A stretch of 64,000 nt of DNA from an uncultured Altererythrobacter sp. Its GTDB lineage: Bacteria; Pseudomonadota; Alphaproteobacteria; Sphingomonadales; Sphingomonadaceae. The position numbers and the translations under genes are program-made. This document shows positions 50,904 to 59,537 of the stretch, piece by piece. The notes beneath the pieces were generated by a model. It was given only the letters and a program-made list of their open reading frames with translations, made no database searches and was not told the DNA's origin. Within the stretch, counting starts at the first letter, position 1. Every line of letters begins with the position of its first letter. The stretch spans positions 1 through 64,000 of the forward strand of contig CAJXJY010000008.1 of assembly GCA_913055875.1 (NCBI GenBank). Reading direction: 5' to 3'.

Positions 50904-52013
50904 ATGATCCCGCAGGACACCACCCCGCAGGCCGAGGACAATCCGCTCAACACTGCAACACGCGTGTTTCTCGGCGATCTTTCGGGAGATGGATTGCTGG
51001 CATGGCGCTTGGCCGTCGATGGTGACCGGCCTGGACCCGACGAGCGCAACATGCAGACCGAGTTCATGATGGGCTGGTATTGCATCGCCTATTCGCACGA
51101 GGTGGGAGTGGGGCAGGTGAAGCCCGTCCGGTATTTCGCCCAAGACCTTGCGGTATGGCGCGGCGAGGATGGGCAGGCGCGCGTCATCGACGCCTATTGC
51201 GCGCATTACGGTGCCAATCTTGCCGTTGGCGGCAAGGTGTATGGCAATCTGCTCGAATGCCCGTTCCACGCCTGGCGCTGGAACGAGAAGGGCGCTTGCG
51301 AGGAGATTCCCTATTCGAAGGTGATTCCGCCCAAGGCCAAGCGCGACAACTGCATTCCCAGCTGGCCGGTGCGCGAGGTCAACGGCATGGTCATGGTGTG
51401 GCACCACCCCGACAAGGCCGAGCCGCAATGGGAACCGATAGAGTTTTCCGAAGCGACCGACGATGGCTGGACCGATTTCCGCACCTATGAATGGCATGTC
51501 GGCACGGCGATGGAGAACATCGCCGACAACGCGGTGGACGTGAGCCACTTCAAGTACGTCCATGGCGCCAAGACCGTGCCCGAATACGAGTTCGAGTTCG
51601 ACGGCATAAAGCGCACGATCACATCCTATCTCAAGATGCACACCCCGCGCGGCGAGATCGACGGCAAGATCGAATCCATTAGCTATGGCCCGGGCCAGGG
51701 ATACGTCCGCTTTTCCGGCATTACCGACACGGTCATGATGACAGGCACCTGCCCGGTCGAGCGCGACGTGACGCACAACCGGATGGCCTTCACCCAGCCC
51801 AAGGCCAATGTCGACGGCCCGACCGCGGGCCTGACCCGCGCCATCGTCAAGGACATCACCCGCCAGTTCGACCAGGACAAAGTGATCCTAGACCGGCACA
51901 AGCGCGTCGATCCGCCGCTTGTGTGTGCCGGAGATGGGCCGTTCGGGCGCAACCGCATCTATTACGAGCAGTTCTACGCCAGCTCCACCAAACCCAAGCC
52001 CGCAGCGGCGTAG
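50904..52013 (+). CDS. Rieske non-haem iron oxygenase, KshA-like
   Basis: A 369-residue oxygenase component. The Rieske [2Fe-2S] ligands are C99-x-H101 and C119-x-x-H122. The mononuclear iron site is N209-x-x-D212-x-x-H215-x4-H220 (NAVDVSHFKYVHG), with a likely third ligand Asp in the C-terminal helix KVILDRHKR. The layout matches the KshA / cholesterol-7-desaturase group that hydroxylates steroids and other polycyclic or isoprenoid molecules. No ferredoxin or reductase gene is in the window, so electrons must come from elsewhere. First gene of a rightward operon with two SDRs and a SnoaL-like protein. Confidence 0.87.
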   Translation: MIPQDTTPQAEDNPLNTATRVFLGDLSGDGLLAWRLAVDGDRPGPDERNMQTEFMMGWYCIAYSHEVGVGQVKPVRYFAQDLAVWRGEDGQARVIDAYCAHYGANLAVGGKVYGNLLECPFHAWRWNEKGACEEIPYSKVIPPKAKRDNCIPSWPVREVNGMVMVWHHPDKAEPQWEPIEFSEATDDGWTDFRTYEWHVGTAMENIADNAVDVSHFKYVHGAKTVPEYEFEFDGIKRTITSYLKMHTPRGEIDGKIESISYGPGQGYVRFSGITDTVMMTGTCPVERDVTHNRMAFTQPKANVDGPTAGLTRAIVKDITRQFDQDKVILDRHKRVDPPLVCAGDGPFGRNRIYYEQFYASSTKPKPAAA

Positions 52014-52019
52014 TCCCCT

Positions 52020-52730
52020 ATGGGCAAGGTCGCTCTTGTCACCGGAGGCAATTCCGGCATCGGCTTCGAGGTCGTGCGCGCCCTTGCATTGCGGGGGATG
52101 ACAGTATGGTTGGGCAGCCGCGACCGCGGCAAGGGCGAAGCGGCTGTCGCAGATCTGGCAGATACCGGCGATGTCCACCTGGCCGTGCTGGACACGGTGC
52201 TGCCCGAGGGCTTCCAGTCGGTGCTAGATGCGATCGAGTCCAAGCACGGCAAGCTCGATGTACTGGTCAATAATGCCGGCGTTTCGCTGCACGGCAATGT
52301 GCTGGAAGTCGATCCCGAAACCGTGCGGCAATCCTTCGAAACCAATTTGCATGGGCCGATGCGCCTGACGCAACTTGCGGTACCACTGCTGCGAAAGAGC
52401 ACCGATGCACGTATCGTGAATGTCTCGACCCACGCCGCCCAATTCGGGTTTCTTGCAAATCCGCCAGGGTCCATCCCCAGTGGTTCGTTGCCTTACGCCT
52501 ACTGCGTCTCCAAGGCCGCACTCAACGCCGCGACAGTTATGTTTGCCGAAGCCTTGCTTGGCGACAACATCAAGGTGAACGCCTGTAGCCCAGGACTGGT
52601 AAAGACGCAGGTCAGCCGCTTTAGCGGCACACGCACGCCCGCCCAAGGTGCAGCGATTATCATCCGACTGGCCACCGAAGGCGAGGAGACCGGGCAATTC
52701 TTCGACGAAAACTGCAAAATGGATTGGTAG
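52020..52730 (+). CDS. Short-chain dehydrogenase/reductase
   Basis: A 236-residue SDR starting 6 bp after the Rieske gene. VALVTGGNSGIGFEVV (4-19), GSRDRGKG (basic residue after beta-2, suggesting NADP), VNNAGVSLHG, active-site YAYCVSKAAL (near 159-163), ACSPGLVKT. C-terminal part is short. The NADP preference and position behind the oxygenase suggest reduction or oxidation of the new hydroxyl/keto group. Confidence 0.87.
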   Translation: MGKVALVTGGNSGIGFEVVRALALRGMTVWLGSRDRGKGEAAVADLADTGDVHLAVLDTVLPEGFQSVLDAIESKHGKLDVLVNNAGVSLHGNVLEVDPETVRQSFETNLHGPMRLTQLAVPLLRKSTDARIVNVSTHAAQFGFLANPPGSIPSGSLPYAYCVSKAALNAATVMFAEALLGDNIKVNACSPGLVKTQVSRFSGTRTPAQGAAIIIRLATEGEETGQFFDENCKMDW

Positions 52731-52732
52731 AG

Positions 52733-53227
52733 ATGGAGAAGGTTTTGCAGGAATTGCTGGACAAGCAGGCGATTACGGAACGCATTTTCGACTACGCTCG
52801 TTCCATGGACCGGCTCGACGAGGCGTTGGGGAAAGCCTGTTTTCACGAAGACAGCGAAGCGGATTACGGCGAAGCCGTGTTCCAGGGGACGGGCGCGGGT
52901 TTCATCGAGATGTGCATGAAAGCACATCCGACGTTCAAGGCGCACGCACACCAGATCTCGAATGTCCGCATCTGGATCGATGGACCAGACCGTGCGCGCA
53001 GCGAAAGCTATGTCGATGCAACGCTCCGCCGGATCGACGAGGAAGGCAAGGCTTTCGATATCCGCAACCTTGGCCGCTATGTCGATCGATGGGAAAAGCG
53101 CGACGGCGAATGGCGTATTGCCAAGCGCCGCTATCTCGTCGATTTCGACCAGAGCGGTCCCAATGGCGGACTGTTCGAGACCACCGGCGCACGCAACCGC
53201 GCCGATCCCAGTTATTTCGGGCGATGA
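52733..53227 (+). CDS. SnoaL-like / NTF2-fold protein
   Basis: A 164-residue SnoaL_4-type protein with the usual N-terminal helix (LQELLDKQAITERIFDYARSMDRLDEALGKACFHEDSEADYG), HQISNVRIWIDGPDRARSESYVDATLRR and RNLGRYVDRWEKRDGEWRIAKRRYLVDF. Family members include dehydratases, isomerases and hydroxylating-dioxygenase-like small subunits. Starts 2 bp after the SDR stop. The H80/D-rich pocket (AHAHQIS) is compatible with acid-base chemistry, but no catalytic claim can be made. Confidence 0.75.
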   Translation: MEKVLQELLDKQAITERIFDYARSMDRLDEALGKACFHEDSEADYGEAVFQGTGAGFIEMCMKAHPTFKAHAHQISNVRIWIDGPDRARSESYVDATLRRIDEEGKAFDIRNLGRYVDRWEKRDGEWRIAKRRYLVDFDQSGPNGGLFETTGARNRADPSYFGR

Positions 53228-54009
53228 GCGCGTTCGCGGCCAAATACGGCCCTACGGCCCTGATCGCCGGCGGCTCGGAAGGCGTAGGTTCGGAATATGC
53301 CCGATTGCTGGCGGAAAAGGGCCTCGACCTTGTGCTGGTCGCACGGACGGCTGAAAAACTCGAAGCGGTCCGGGCCGAGCTGGCCGAGGCTTTTCCGGAG
53401 CGCAGGATCGAAACCATCGCCACCGACCTTACCACTCCCGAAACGCCTGCCATGCTTGCGCAACGACTTGCGGCTCGGGAGATCGGACTGTTGATCTACA
53501 ACGCCGGGTCGAACTGGAAGAATGGCGATTTTCTCGACATTCCACTCGATCATGCGCAAGCGCTGACCGCGCTCAACGTCACCGCGCCGACGGCGCTGAC
53601 CCACCATTTCGGCGGTCTGATGCGCGAGCGCGGGCGCGGCGGTATCATCCTCGTCAGCTCGCTCGCCTATCTCGTGGGCAGCCCGCAGATCGCGGTCTAC
53701 AGCGCCGCCAAAGCCTACTCCACGACGCTCGCCGAAGCGCTATGGTTCGAGCTCAAGCCGCACGGTGTCGACGTGCTATCGCATGCCTTCGGGAGCGTCG
53801 ACACGCCCTTTATCGCGCGCACCTTCCCCGAGGCCTATGGCCGCGGTGCCGATCCAGCCGAGGTGGCTTCCCGCAGTCTCGCTGCGCTGAGTTCGGGGCC
53901 GCTCCTGCGCGAGGAACCGGGTGACGTCTTCGCCCAACATCTCGCAGGCCTGACCCGCGCGCAGGCCGTCGAGGCGATGCATCAGGCCGGGAACGCCTAT
54001 CACGATTAG
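53224..54009 (+). CDS. Short-chain dehydrogenase/reductase (HSD-like)
   Basis: A 261-residue SDR with ALIAGGSEGVGSEYA (near 12-26), basic VARTAEK after beta-2 (NADP-type), IYNAGSNWKNG, and active-site YSAAKAYSTTLAEALWFELKPHGVDV (near 161-186). Same subfamily as the SDR at 40789-41625. The ATG overlaps the SnoaL-like stop. Its own stop overlaps the convergent GMC stop by three bases, so the two operons meet tail to tail with no terminator visible between. Confidence 0.86.
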   Translation: MSAFAAKYGPTALIAGGSEGVGSEYARLLAEKGLDLVLVARTAEKLEAVRAELAEAFPERRIETIATDLTTPETPAMLAQRLAAREIGLLIYNAGSNWKNGDFLDIPLDHAQALTALNVTAPTALTHHFGGLMRERGRGGIILVSSLAYLVGSPQIAVYSAAKAYSTTLAEALWFELKPHGVDVLSHAFGSVDTPFIARTFPEAYGRGADPAEVASRSLAALSSGPLLREEPGDVFAQHLAGLTRAQAVEAMHQAGNAYHD

Positions 54010-55643
54010 GCGAGGATAAGGTCGGCTGCCTTCTCGGCGATCATGATCGTGGGGGCGTTGGTGTTGCCCGAGACGACCCTGGGCATCACCGAGGCATCGA
54101 CCACGCGCAGGCCCTGCACCCCGCGTACGCATAATTGCGGATCGAGCACCGAAGCTTCGTCTCCGCCCATGCGGCAGGTGCCGACCGGGTGGTGGACGGT
54201 GGTACCCCCCGCGCGGATGTAGCCTAGGATCTCGTCATCGGTTTCGACCTGCTCGCCGGGTACCGACTCGCTCGCCACGAGTCCGGCCAGCGGCGGCTGG
54301 GACGCGATCCTGCGCGCCAGTTTGAACGCGGCGACCTGCGCTTCGCGATCCGCCGGGGTCGAAAGATAGTTCGGAACGATCGCCGGCAATTCGCGCGGAT
54401 CGGCGGAACGGGTGTGCACATGCCCGACCGATTCCGGGCGCAGATGGCACGGCGCGAAAGTGAAGCCGGGGTGGTCGTCCGGCTCCATATTCCCCTGCCC
54501 CATCAGCCTGGGCTTCATCGTCGCCGGGGTCATGTGCATCTGGATGTCGGGCGTGTCGAGATCGGGCCGCGACCTCGCGAACAGCATCAGCTGCGAAGAG
54601 CTTTGCGCCAGCAATCCACGCCGAGTAAACATCCAGCGCATCGCCTGCCACGCGAGCCCGGCGCCCTTGGCCTGCTGGTTGATCGATTTCGTGCCGGGCA
54701 CCAGCCGATAGCTGAGCGCGTGCATGAAATGATCCTGCAGGTTCTCGCCCACGCCGGGGTTTTCGACCAGCGAAGCGATACCGAGGTCGCGCAGCCGCGC
54801 CGGATCGCCGATCCCCGACAGTTCGAGCAGGTGCGGCGAATTGAACGCACCGCCGCACAGGATCACTTCGGCACCGGCACGCGCTTCGGCCGCTTCGCCG
54901 TTCAGGCTGAAGGCGACACCGGTGGCGTGGCCGCTTTCGATCAGCACCCGTTCGGCCAGCGCATTCGTCAATATTCGCAGATTGGCGCGCTTCTCGGCCG
55001 GTCGCAGATAGGCAGCGGCGGTGGAATGCCGCACTCCGCGTTTCATCGTGACCTGCGACCAGGTGATACCTTCCTGCTCGGAACCGTTGATGTCGGGATT
55101 GCGCGGAATTCCCAGCGCTTCTGCAGCCTGCATGACCGTCTCGCTCACCGGCATCGGGTCGCGCGTATCGGTCACAGACAACGGCCCGTTCACGCCGTGC
55201 AGTTCGCTTTCACCGCGCTCCTGATCCTGCGCCTTGCGAAAATACGGGAGCACATCGTCCCAGCCCCAGCCAGTGCAGCCCATCTGCCGCCATTGCTCGT
55301 AATCCTGCGGCTGGCCGCGAACATAGAGCATGGCGTTGATCGAGGAGGAACCGCCCAATACCCGCCCGCGAGGCATTGCGTGCCGGCGACCGCCGGTCTC
55401 GGGATCGGCCTCGGTCTGATAGTTCCAGATGATGCCCGGGTTCTTCATCGTCTTCGCGAAGCCGACCGGGATCTGGATCAGCGCCGCCGACCCGAACTGC
55501 CGCCAGTTGCGCCACGGACGGTCGTCCCCGCCCGCTTCCAGCAAGAGCACCCGGTGCCTGCCGTCGGCGCTCAACCGATTGGCGAGCACGCAGCCCGCGC
55601 TGCCCGCTCCGACGATGACGTAGTCGGCGTGGAACGTCTTCAC
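54006..55643 (-). CDS. GMC-family FAD oxidoreductase (choline dehydrogenase-like)
   Basis: A 545-residue flavoprotein. ADP-binding motif VIVGAGSAGCVLANRLS at 9-25, GMC signature RGRVLGGSSSINAMLYVRG near 85-105, second signature GAFNSPHLLELSGIG near 255-270, catalytic His region TTVHHPVGTCRMG near 480 and C-terminal GNTNAPTIMIAEKAADLIL. Oxidises an alcohol to an aldehyde or ketone. GTG start overlaps the amidohydrolase stop (GTGA). Paralogue at 60722-62359 is of similar length but only partly similar. Confidence 0.9.
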   Translation of the reverse strand: MKTFHADYVIVGAGSAGCVLANRLSADGRHRVLLLEAGGDDRPWRNWRQFGSAALIQIPVGFAKTMKNPGIIWNYQTEADPETGGRRHAMPRGRVLGGSSSINAMLYVRGQPQDYEQWRQMGCTGWGWDDVLPYFRKAQDQERGESELHGVNGPLSVTDTRDPMPVSETVMQAAEALGIPRNPDINGSEQEGITWSQVTMKRGVRHSTAAAYLRPAEKRANLRILTNALAERVLIESGHATGVAFSLNGEAAEARAGAEVILCGGAFNSPHLLELSGIGDPARLRDLGIASLVENPGVGENLQDHFMHALSYRLVPGTKSINQQAKGAGLAWQAMRWMFTRRGLLAQSSSQLMLFARSRPDLDTPDIQMHMTPATMKPRLMGQGNMEPDDHPGFTFAPCHLRPESVGHVHTRSADPRELPAIVPNYLSTPADREAQVAAFKLARRIASQPPLAGLVASESVPGEQVETDDEILGYIRAGGTTVHHPVGTCRMGGDEASVLDPQLCVRGVQGLRVVDASVMPRVVSGNTNAPTIMIAEKAADLILA

Positions 55644-57373
55644 GCCGCGAGGGGCTCGCTCTGTCGCCCGCGCACCAATTGCCCCGGCAGGGCGCCGGTC
55701 GGATTGCCGTCGCGGTAGGTGATATGACCGTCCAGGATCGTGGCGCGGTAACCAGTGGCGGTCTGCATAAGCCGCCTTCCACCCGCCGGAAGATCCCCGA
55801 TCGGAGTCGGCAGGCTCAAAGCCATTCCTTCGAGGTCGATCACGTTGACATCGGCCTTGTAGCCGGCCCGGAGCAGTCCTCGATCGCGCAGGCCGACCGT
55901 CTCGGCGGGTTTGCGCGCAAGCTCGTGCACCGCCCGTTCGATGGGGATGCAGCCCCGCTCGCGATCGCGCACCCAGTGTGTCAACACGCTGGTGGGATAG
56001 CTGGCATCGCAAATCAGCGCATAATGCGCCCCGCCATCGCCGAGGCCGATGACCGTACCGGGATGGTCGAGCAGTTCGCCGACCGCGTCGAGCGATCCGG
56101 TCGAATAATTGCCCATCGCCACCAGCATCAGGCGCCGGCCATCATCCTCCCGCAGCAAGTCGTAAGCCTCTTCCGCCGGGCTCACCCCGCGCGCCGCGGC
56201 CCGCGCCGCCACGCTGTCTTCGGCGCGAGGCTCGTAATCGAAGCCTTCACTGAGCGGATACATGCGCTCGAAATTGCGTGCCTGCCGCGCCAGCGGGAAT
56301 CGCGTGAAATCGGGTTCCTCGGCCAGCAACTTCGCCTTCAACGCCGGATCGCGCATGCGTTCGGCGCGTTCGGCGGTGGGCAGATCGGCGAGTTCGGCAA
56401 AACCGGTGCAGAAACTGAACGGGTTCCACGATACGTCTAGCCCGACGACCATGCCGATCGGGCGCGGAAATAGCTGCGCGGTCAGTTCGAGTCCTTCACC
56501 CCGATAGCGCTCGAGCAGTCCGGCGAGATGCCCCGGCTCAGCCCCCGTGGTGCCGGTGAACGTGACCGAAACCGGATAGTCTGCGGCGACGCGGGCCATT
56601 AGCGCGACTTCGTCCGACGGGTCCGGATTCTCGAAATTGGGCACGAGTTGCAACACGCCGCCCCCCGCATCGCCCATACCCGCCGCTAGCGCCTCCAGTT
56701 CCTCTTCCGGCGCGTTGAAGGTGGGGATGAGTTCACCCTCTGCGGTGCGGTGGAAGAACAACCGCGAGGTGGCGCAACCAAGCGCGCCGGCTTCGATCCC
56801 ACGCTTGGCGAGTGCACGCATCCGCGCCAGGTCGTCGGCGGTCGCTTCCTCGCGGGCGATCCCGCGCTCGCCCATAACGAAAACCCTCAGCGGCGAATGC
56901 GGCAAATAGGCGGCGATGTCGCAATCGTGCTGCCGAGATTCGAGCGCATCGAGATAGTCCTCGAAGCTCTCCCAAGACCAGTCGAGCCCTTCGGCCATCA
57001 CCACGCCGGGAATGTCCTCGACGCCTTCCATCAGCCCGATCAGCGCCTCGCGATCTCCGGCTCGGCACGGGGCGAAACCGACGCCGCAATTGCCGATGAC
57101 CACCGTGGTCACCCCGTGATCGGTGCTTGGCCTCAGGCGCTCGGACCAGATAGCCTGCCCGTCATAATGCGTATGGATATCGACGAAGCCCGGCGTGACG
57201 ATGCAGCCGCGCGCGTCCACCACCTCGGCTCTGGCGCAATCAATACCCGTCAACGCGCCCACCGCAACGATACGGCCCTCCGCGATCGCGATATCGCCGG
57301 CAAACGGCGCAGCGCCGCTTCCATCGACGATCGTGCCACCGCGGACGATCAGATCGGCGTGTGAGACCGTCAT
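55640..57373 (-). CDS. D-aminoacylase-like amidohydrolase
   Basis: A 577-residue metal-dependent amidohydrolase of the N-acyl-D-amino-acid deacylase group. [13 protein letters not shown] contains the HxH ligands (H67, H69); [11 protein letters not shown] (near 103) is a family motif; [21 protein letters not shown] near 460 contains the late Asp. The N- and C-terminal beta-sandwich pieces ([25 protein letters not shown]) are present. In catabolic islands such enzymes may hydrolyse amides, lactones or ring-opened products. It overlaps both the MFS stop upstream and the GMC start downstream by four bases. Confidence 0.85.
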   Translation of the reverse strand: MTVSHADLIVRGGTIVDGSGAAPFAGDIAIAEGRIVAVGALTGIDCARAEVVDARGCIVTPGFVDIHTHYDGQAIWSERLRPSTDHGVTTVVIGNCGVGFAPCRAGDREALIGLMEGVEDIPGVVMAEGLDWSWESFEDYLDALESRQHDCDIAAYLPHSPLRVFVMGERGIAREEATADDLARMRALAKRGIEAGALGCATSRLFFHRTAEGELIPTFNAPEEELEALAAGMGDAGGGVLQLVPNFENPDPSDEVALMARVAADYPVSVTFTGTTGAEPGHLAGLLERYRGEGLELTAQLFPRPIGMVVGLDVSWNPFSFCTGFAELADLPTAERAERMRDPALKAKLLAEEPDFTRFPLARQARNFERMYPLSEGFDYEPRAEDSVAARAAARGVSPAEEAYDLLREDDGRRLMLVAMGNYSTGSLDAVGELLDHPGTVIGLGDGGAHYALICDASYPTSVLTHWVRDRERGCIPIERAVHELARKPAETVGLRDRGLLRAGYKADVNVIDLEGMALSLPTPIGDLPAGGRRLMQTATGYRATILDGHITYRDGNPTGALPGQLVRGRQSEPLAA

Positions 57374-58650
57374 GTTGCGACCCCGCCTGGCGGCGTGTCA
57401 GCGATGACGAACCGGCGCAGAAGGGCCAGCAACAGTGCCAGCGTCAGCGAGCCGGAGAATATCGCCAGCGTCTGGCCGTAATCGCCGGTGGCATCGAACG
57501 ACCTGCCCGCAAACCAGATCGCAACCGCCGAGCTGCCCGCGACCAGAGGAGACATCAGCCCCTCGGCCGTCCCGAGCGATGCCGGGCCGAAGCGGTCGGC
57601 GATCAGTGCAGAATAGAGCGGGAAGAACCCGCCCATCGCCATGCCGCCGAGCAGGCACATCCCGACCATTCCGGCATAGCTGTCGAGAAAGATCAGCCCG
57701 ACCGCCACCATCAGGATGATCGCGATGGCGCAGGCGACGAGCAGAGCGCGATCGACCCGGTCCGCGATCACCGCCAGCACGACCTTGCCCGCAAGCGCGG
57801 AGATGCCGAGAGCCGAAAGCAGCGTCGTGGCCTGTACCAAAGCGATGTCGCGCCCGGTCGCCATTGGCACGAGGCTGGCGATCATCGCCTGGACGACCGA
57901 CAAGGTGAGCGCGATGGTGGCCGCCATCATCCAGAATTCGATCCGCACCAGCAGGCTCTTGAGCGCGATCGGTTCGGCGGAGTGGTTGTAGGTGGAGCGG
58001 GCAGTCGCATTTGATCGCCCCGGCGGCTCGGCCTCTCCTTCCTGCGGGTGGTCGACGATCAGTCGCGAGACGACGAACAGCAAGCCACCAACCAGGAGGC
58101 CTTGCCACAGCAAGGATTGTCGCCACCCCACGGCCTCGATCATCATTCCAAGCAGTGGTGCGAAGGCGACCGAACCGAACGATTGGCCCAGTGCGACGAG
58201 GGCCATGGCCCGGCCCCGATGCATGCGGAACCAGCGCGCCATCAACACGTAACTCGCAATGGTCCCCGCGCCTTGGAAACCGAACGACAGCGGCAGGAAC
58301 AGAATGAGCGCCTTGGGCCACAGCGCGTCACCTATGCCCAGCGCGATCAGCGAGCCGCCCAACGCGACGGAGGCGTACATGACGATGGTGCTGACCTTGA
58401 ACCGATCGAGCAGGCGCCCGACGAACGGCGTCAGCAGCGCCGTCCCGAGATGTTGGACCGCGATCCCGCCATTGATCGCCTCGCGCGACAGGCCGAGGTC
58501 GTCGGACACCGGCGCGACGTAGATGCTGTAGCCGTAAGTGACCGAACCGATCGACAGCATCACCATGACGATCCCGACCATGGCCATCGTCCATCCGCGA
58601 TACCAGGGAAAGGGACCGGGCCTGATCGGAGCCGTTACGGCGTTGTCCAA
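57370..58650 (-). CDS. MFS transporter (monocarboxylate/oxalate-antiporter-like)
   Basis: A 426-residue transporter with about twelve hydrophobic helices. The first helix region PWYRGWTMAMVGIVMVMLSIGSVTYGYSIYVAPV and the GRLLDRF motif near residue 80 match the MCT/OFA branch of MFS. A hydrophilic loop near 200-225 divides the two halves. Start is TTG with GGAGAG 6 bp upstream. First gene of the leftward operon with the amidohydrolase and GMC oxidoreductase; operator site 10 lies 65 bp upstream. Confidence 0.87.
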   Translation of the reverse strand: MDNAVTAPIRPGPFPWYRGWTMAMVGIVMVMLSIGSVTYGYSIYVAPVSDDLGLSREAINGGIAVQHLGTALLTPFVGRLLDRFKVSTIVMYASVALGGSLIALGIGDALWPKALILFLPLSFGFQGAGTIASYVLMARWFRMHRGRAMALVALGQSFGSVAFAPLLGMMIEAVGWRQSLLWQGLLVGGLLFVVSRLIVDHPQEGEAEPPGRSNATARSTYNHSAEPIALKSLLVRIEFWMMAATIALTLSVVQAMIASLVPMATGRDIALVQATTLLSALGISALAGKVVLAVIADRVDRALLVACAIAIILMVAVGLIFLDSYAGMVGMCLLGGMAMGGFFPLYSALIADRFGPASLGTAEGLMSPLVAGSSAVAIWFAGRSFDATGDYGQTLAIFSGSLTLALLLALLRRFVIADTPPGGVAT

Positions 58651-58715
58651 GATATCTCTCCGAAGGTCGTGCGGACGCTCGCATTGTTCCTTGCGTCACC
58701 CTTCTTGTAACTGCA

Positions 58716-58729
58716 TAGAGGTACCTCAA
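58716..58729. promoter_or_regulatory. Palindromic operator candidate, site 10 (divergent MFS / SDR operons)
   Basis: TAGAGGTACCTCAA, two mismatches from the consensus, with a perfect 10-bp palindrome GAGGTACCTC at its centre. It lies 34 bp before the SDR ATG and 65 bp before the MFS TTG. Confidence 0.75.
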
Positions 58730-58763
58730 ACAAGCAGAAAGCGCCTTTGCGCAATCCGGGAAG

Positions 58764-59525
58764 ATGGACCTTAACACCGAATTCGCTGGCCACGTGGCGT
58801 TCGTGAGCGGTGCCGCAAGCGGTATCGGCCGCGCGACCGCCCTGCTGTTCGCCGAGCGGGGAGCGAAGGTCGCCTGCATCGACATCGCGACGAAGCTCTG
58901 CAAGCAAACGACGGATGCGATCCATGAGGCGGGTGGCGAGGCGATCGCAATCACAGCCGACTTGGGCGATGCCGCTGAAGCGGCGCGGGCGGTCGCGGAT
59001 GCGATCGGTGCTTATGGTCGCATCGACCATGCCTTCAACAACGCGGGCATCACCGGTAGCCACGAAGACCCCTTCGATCTGGAACGAGTCGAAAGGACTG
59101 TCGGCGTCGATCTGATGGGCGTCATCTACTGCATGAAGCACCAGGTCGCGGCGATGCTGGACCAGTGCGGCGGCACCATCGTCAACACCGCTTCCATCGC
59201 CGGCATTTCCGGATCGGTCGGCGCGCTCGACTATACTGCCGCCAAGCATGGGGTGGTTGGTCTCTCGGGTGCCGCCGCACGCAAATACGGCGCACGGGGG
59301 ATTCGCGTAAATACGGTCTGTCCCGGCGTCATCCGCACCGGAATGACGGGCGAAGTCGAGGATGATACCGGGCAGTTGAAAGAAATCTTCTCCCGGCTCA
59401 GCCCGATTACGGGCAAACTGGGCGACCCCGTCGATATCGCCGAAGCGGTGCTGTTCCTTTCCAGCGAGCGGGCGAAATTCATCCACGGCGTGGCCCTGCC
59501 CGTCGACGGTGGCTTTTCGATCTAG
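58764..59525 (+). CDS. Short-chain dehydrogenase/reductase
   Basis: A 253-residue classical SDR: AFVSGAASGIGRATA (12-26), CIDIA with an acidic residue (NAD-type), NNAGITGSHED, active-site YTAAKHGVVGLSG (near 157-161), TVCPGVIRTGM and C-terminal ALPVDGGFSI. Likely a secondary-alcohol dehydrogenase, such as 3-hydroxyacyl-CoA or hydroxysteroid type. First of two genes rightward, followed after 12 bp by the CoA-transferase. Confidence 0.88.
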   Translation: MDLNTEFAGHVAFVSGAASGIGRATALLFAERGAKVACIDIATKLCKQTTDAIHEAGGEAIAITADLGDAAEAARAVADAIGAYGRIDHAFNNAGITGSHEDPFDLERVERTVGVDLMGVIYCMKHQVAAMLDQCGGTIVNTASIAGISGSVGALDYTAAKHGVVGLSGAAARKYGARGIRVNTVCPGVIRTGMTGEVEDDTGQLKEIFSRLSPITGKLGDPVDIAEAVLFLSSERAKFIHGVALPVDGGFSI

Positions 59526-59537
59526 GAGCGTACAGAT

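Noticed and set aside
54006-56012. An N-terminally extended GMC oxidoreductase
   Set aside because: The extension lies in the amidohydrolase gene in another frame; the FAD motif starts 11 residues after the GTG at 55643.
105-58729. The repeated palindrome as plain sigma-70 promoter elements
   Set aside because: Distances to start codons vary from 19 to 96 bp and the copies occur in both orientations and between divergent genes; the conserved feature is dyad symmetry, which fits an operator better than -35/-10 boxes.
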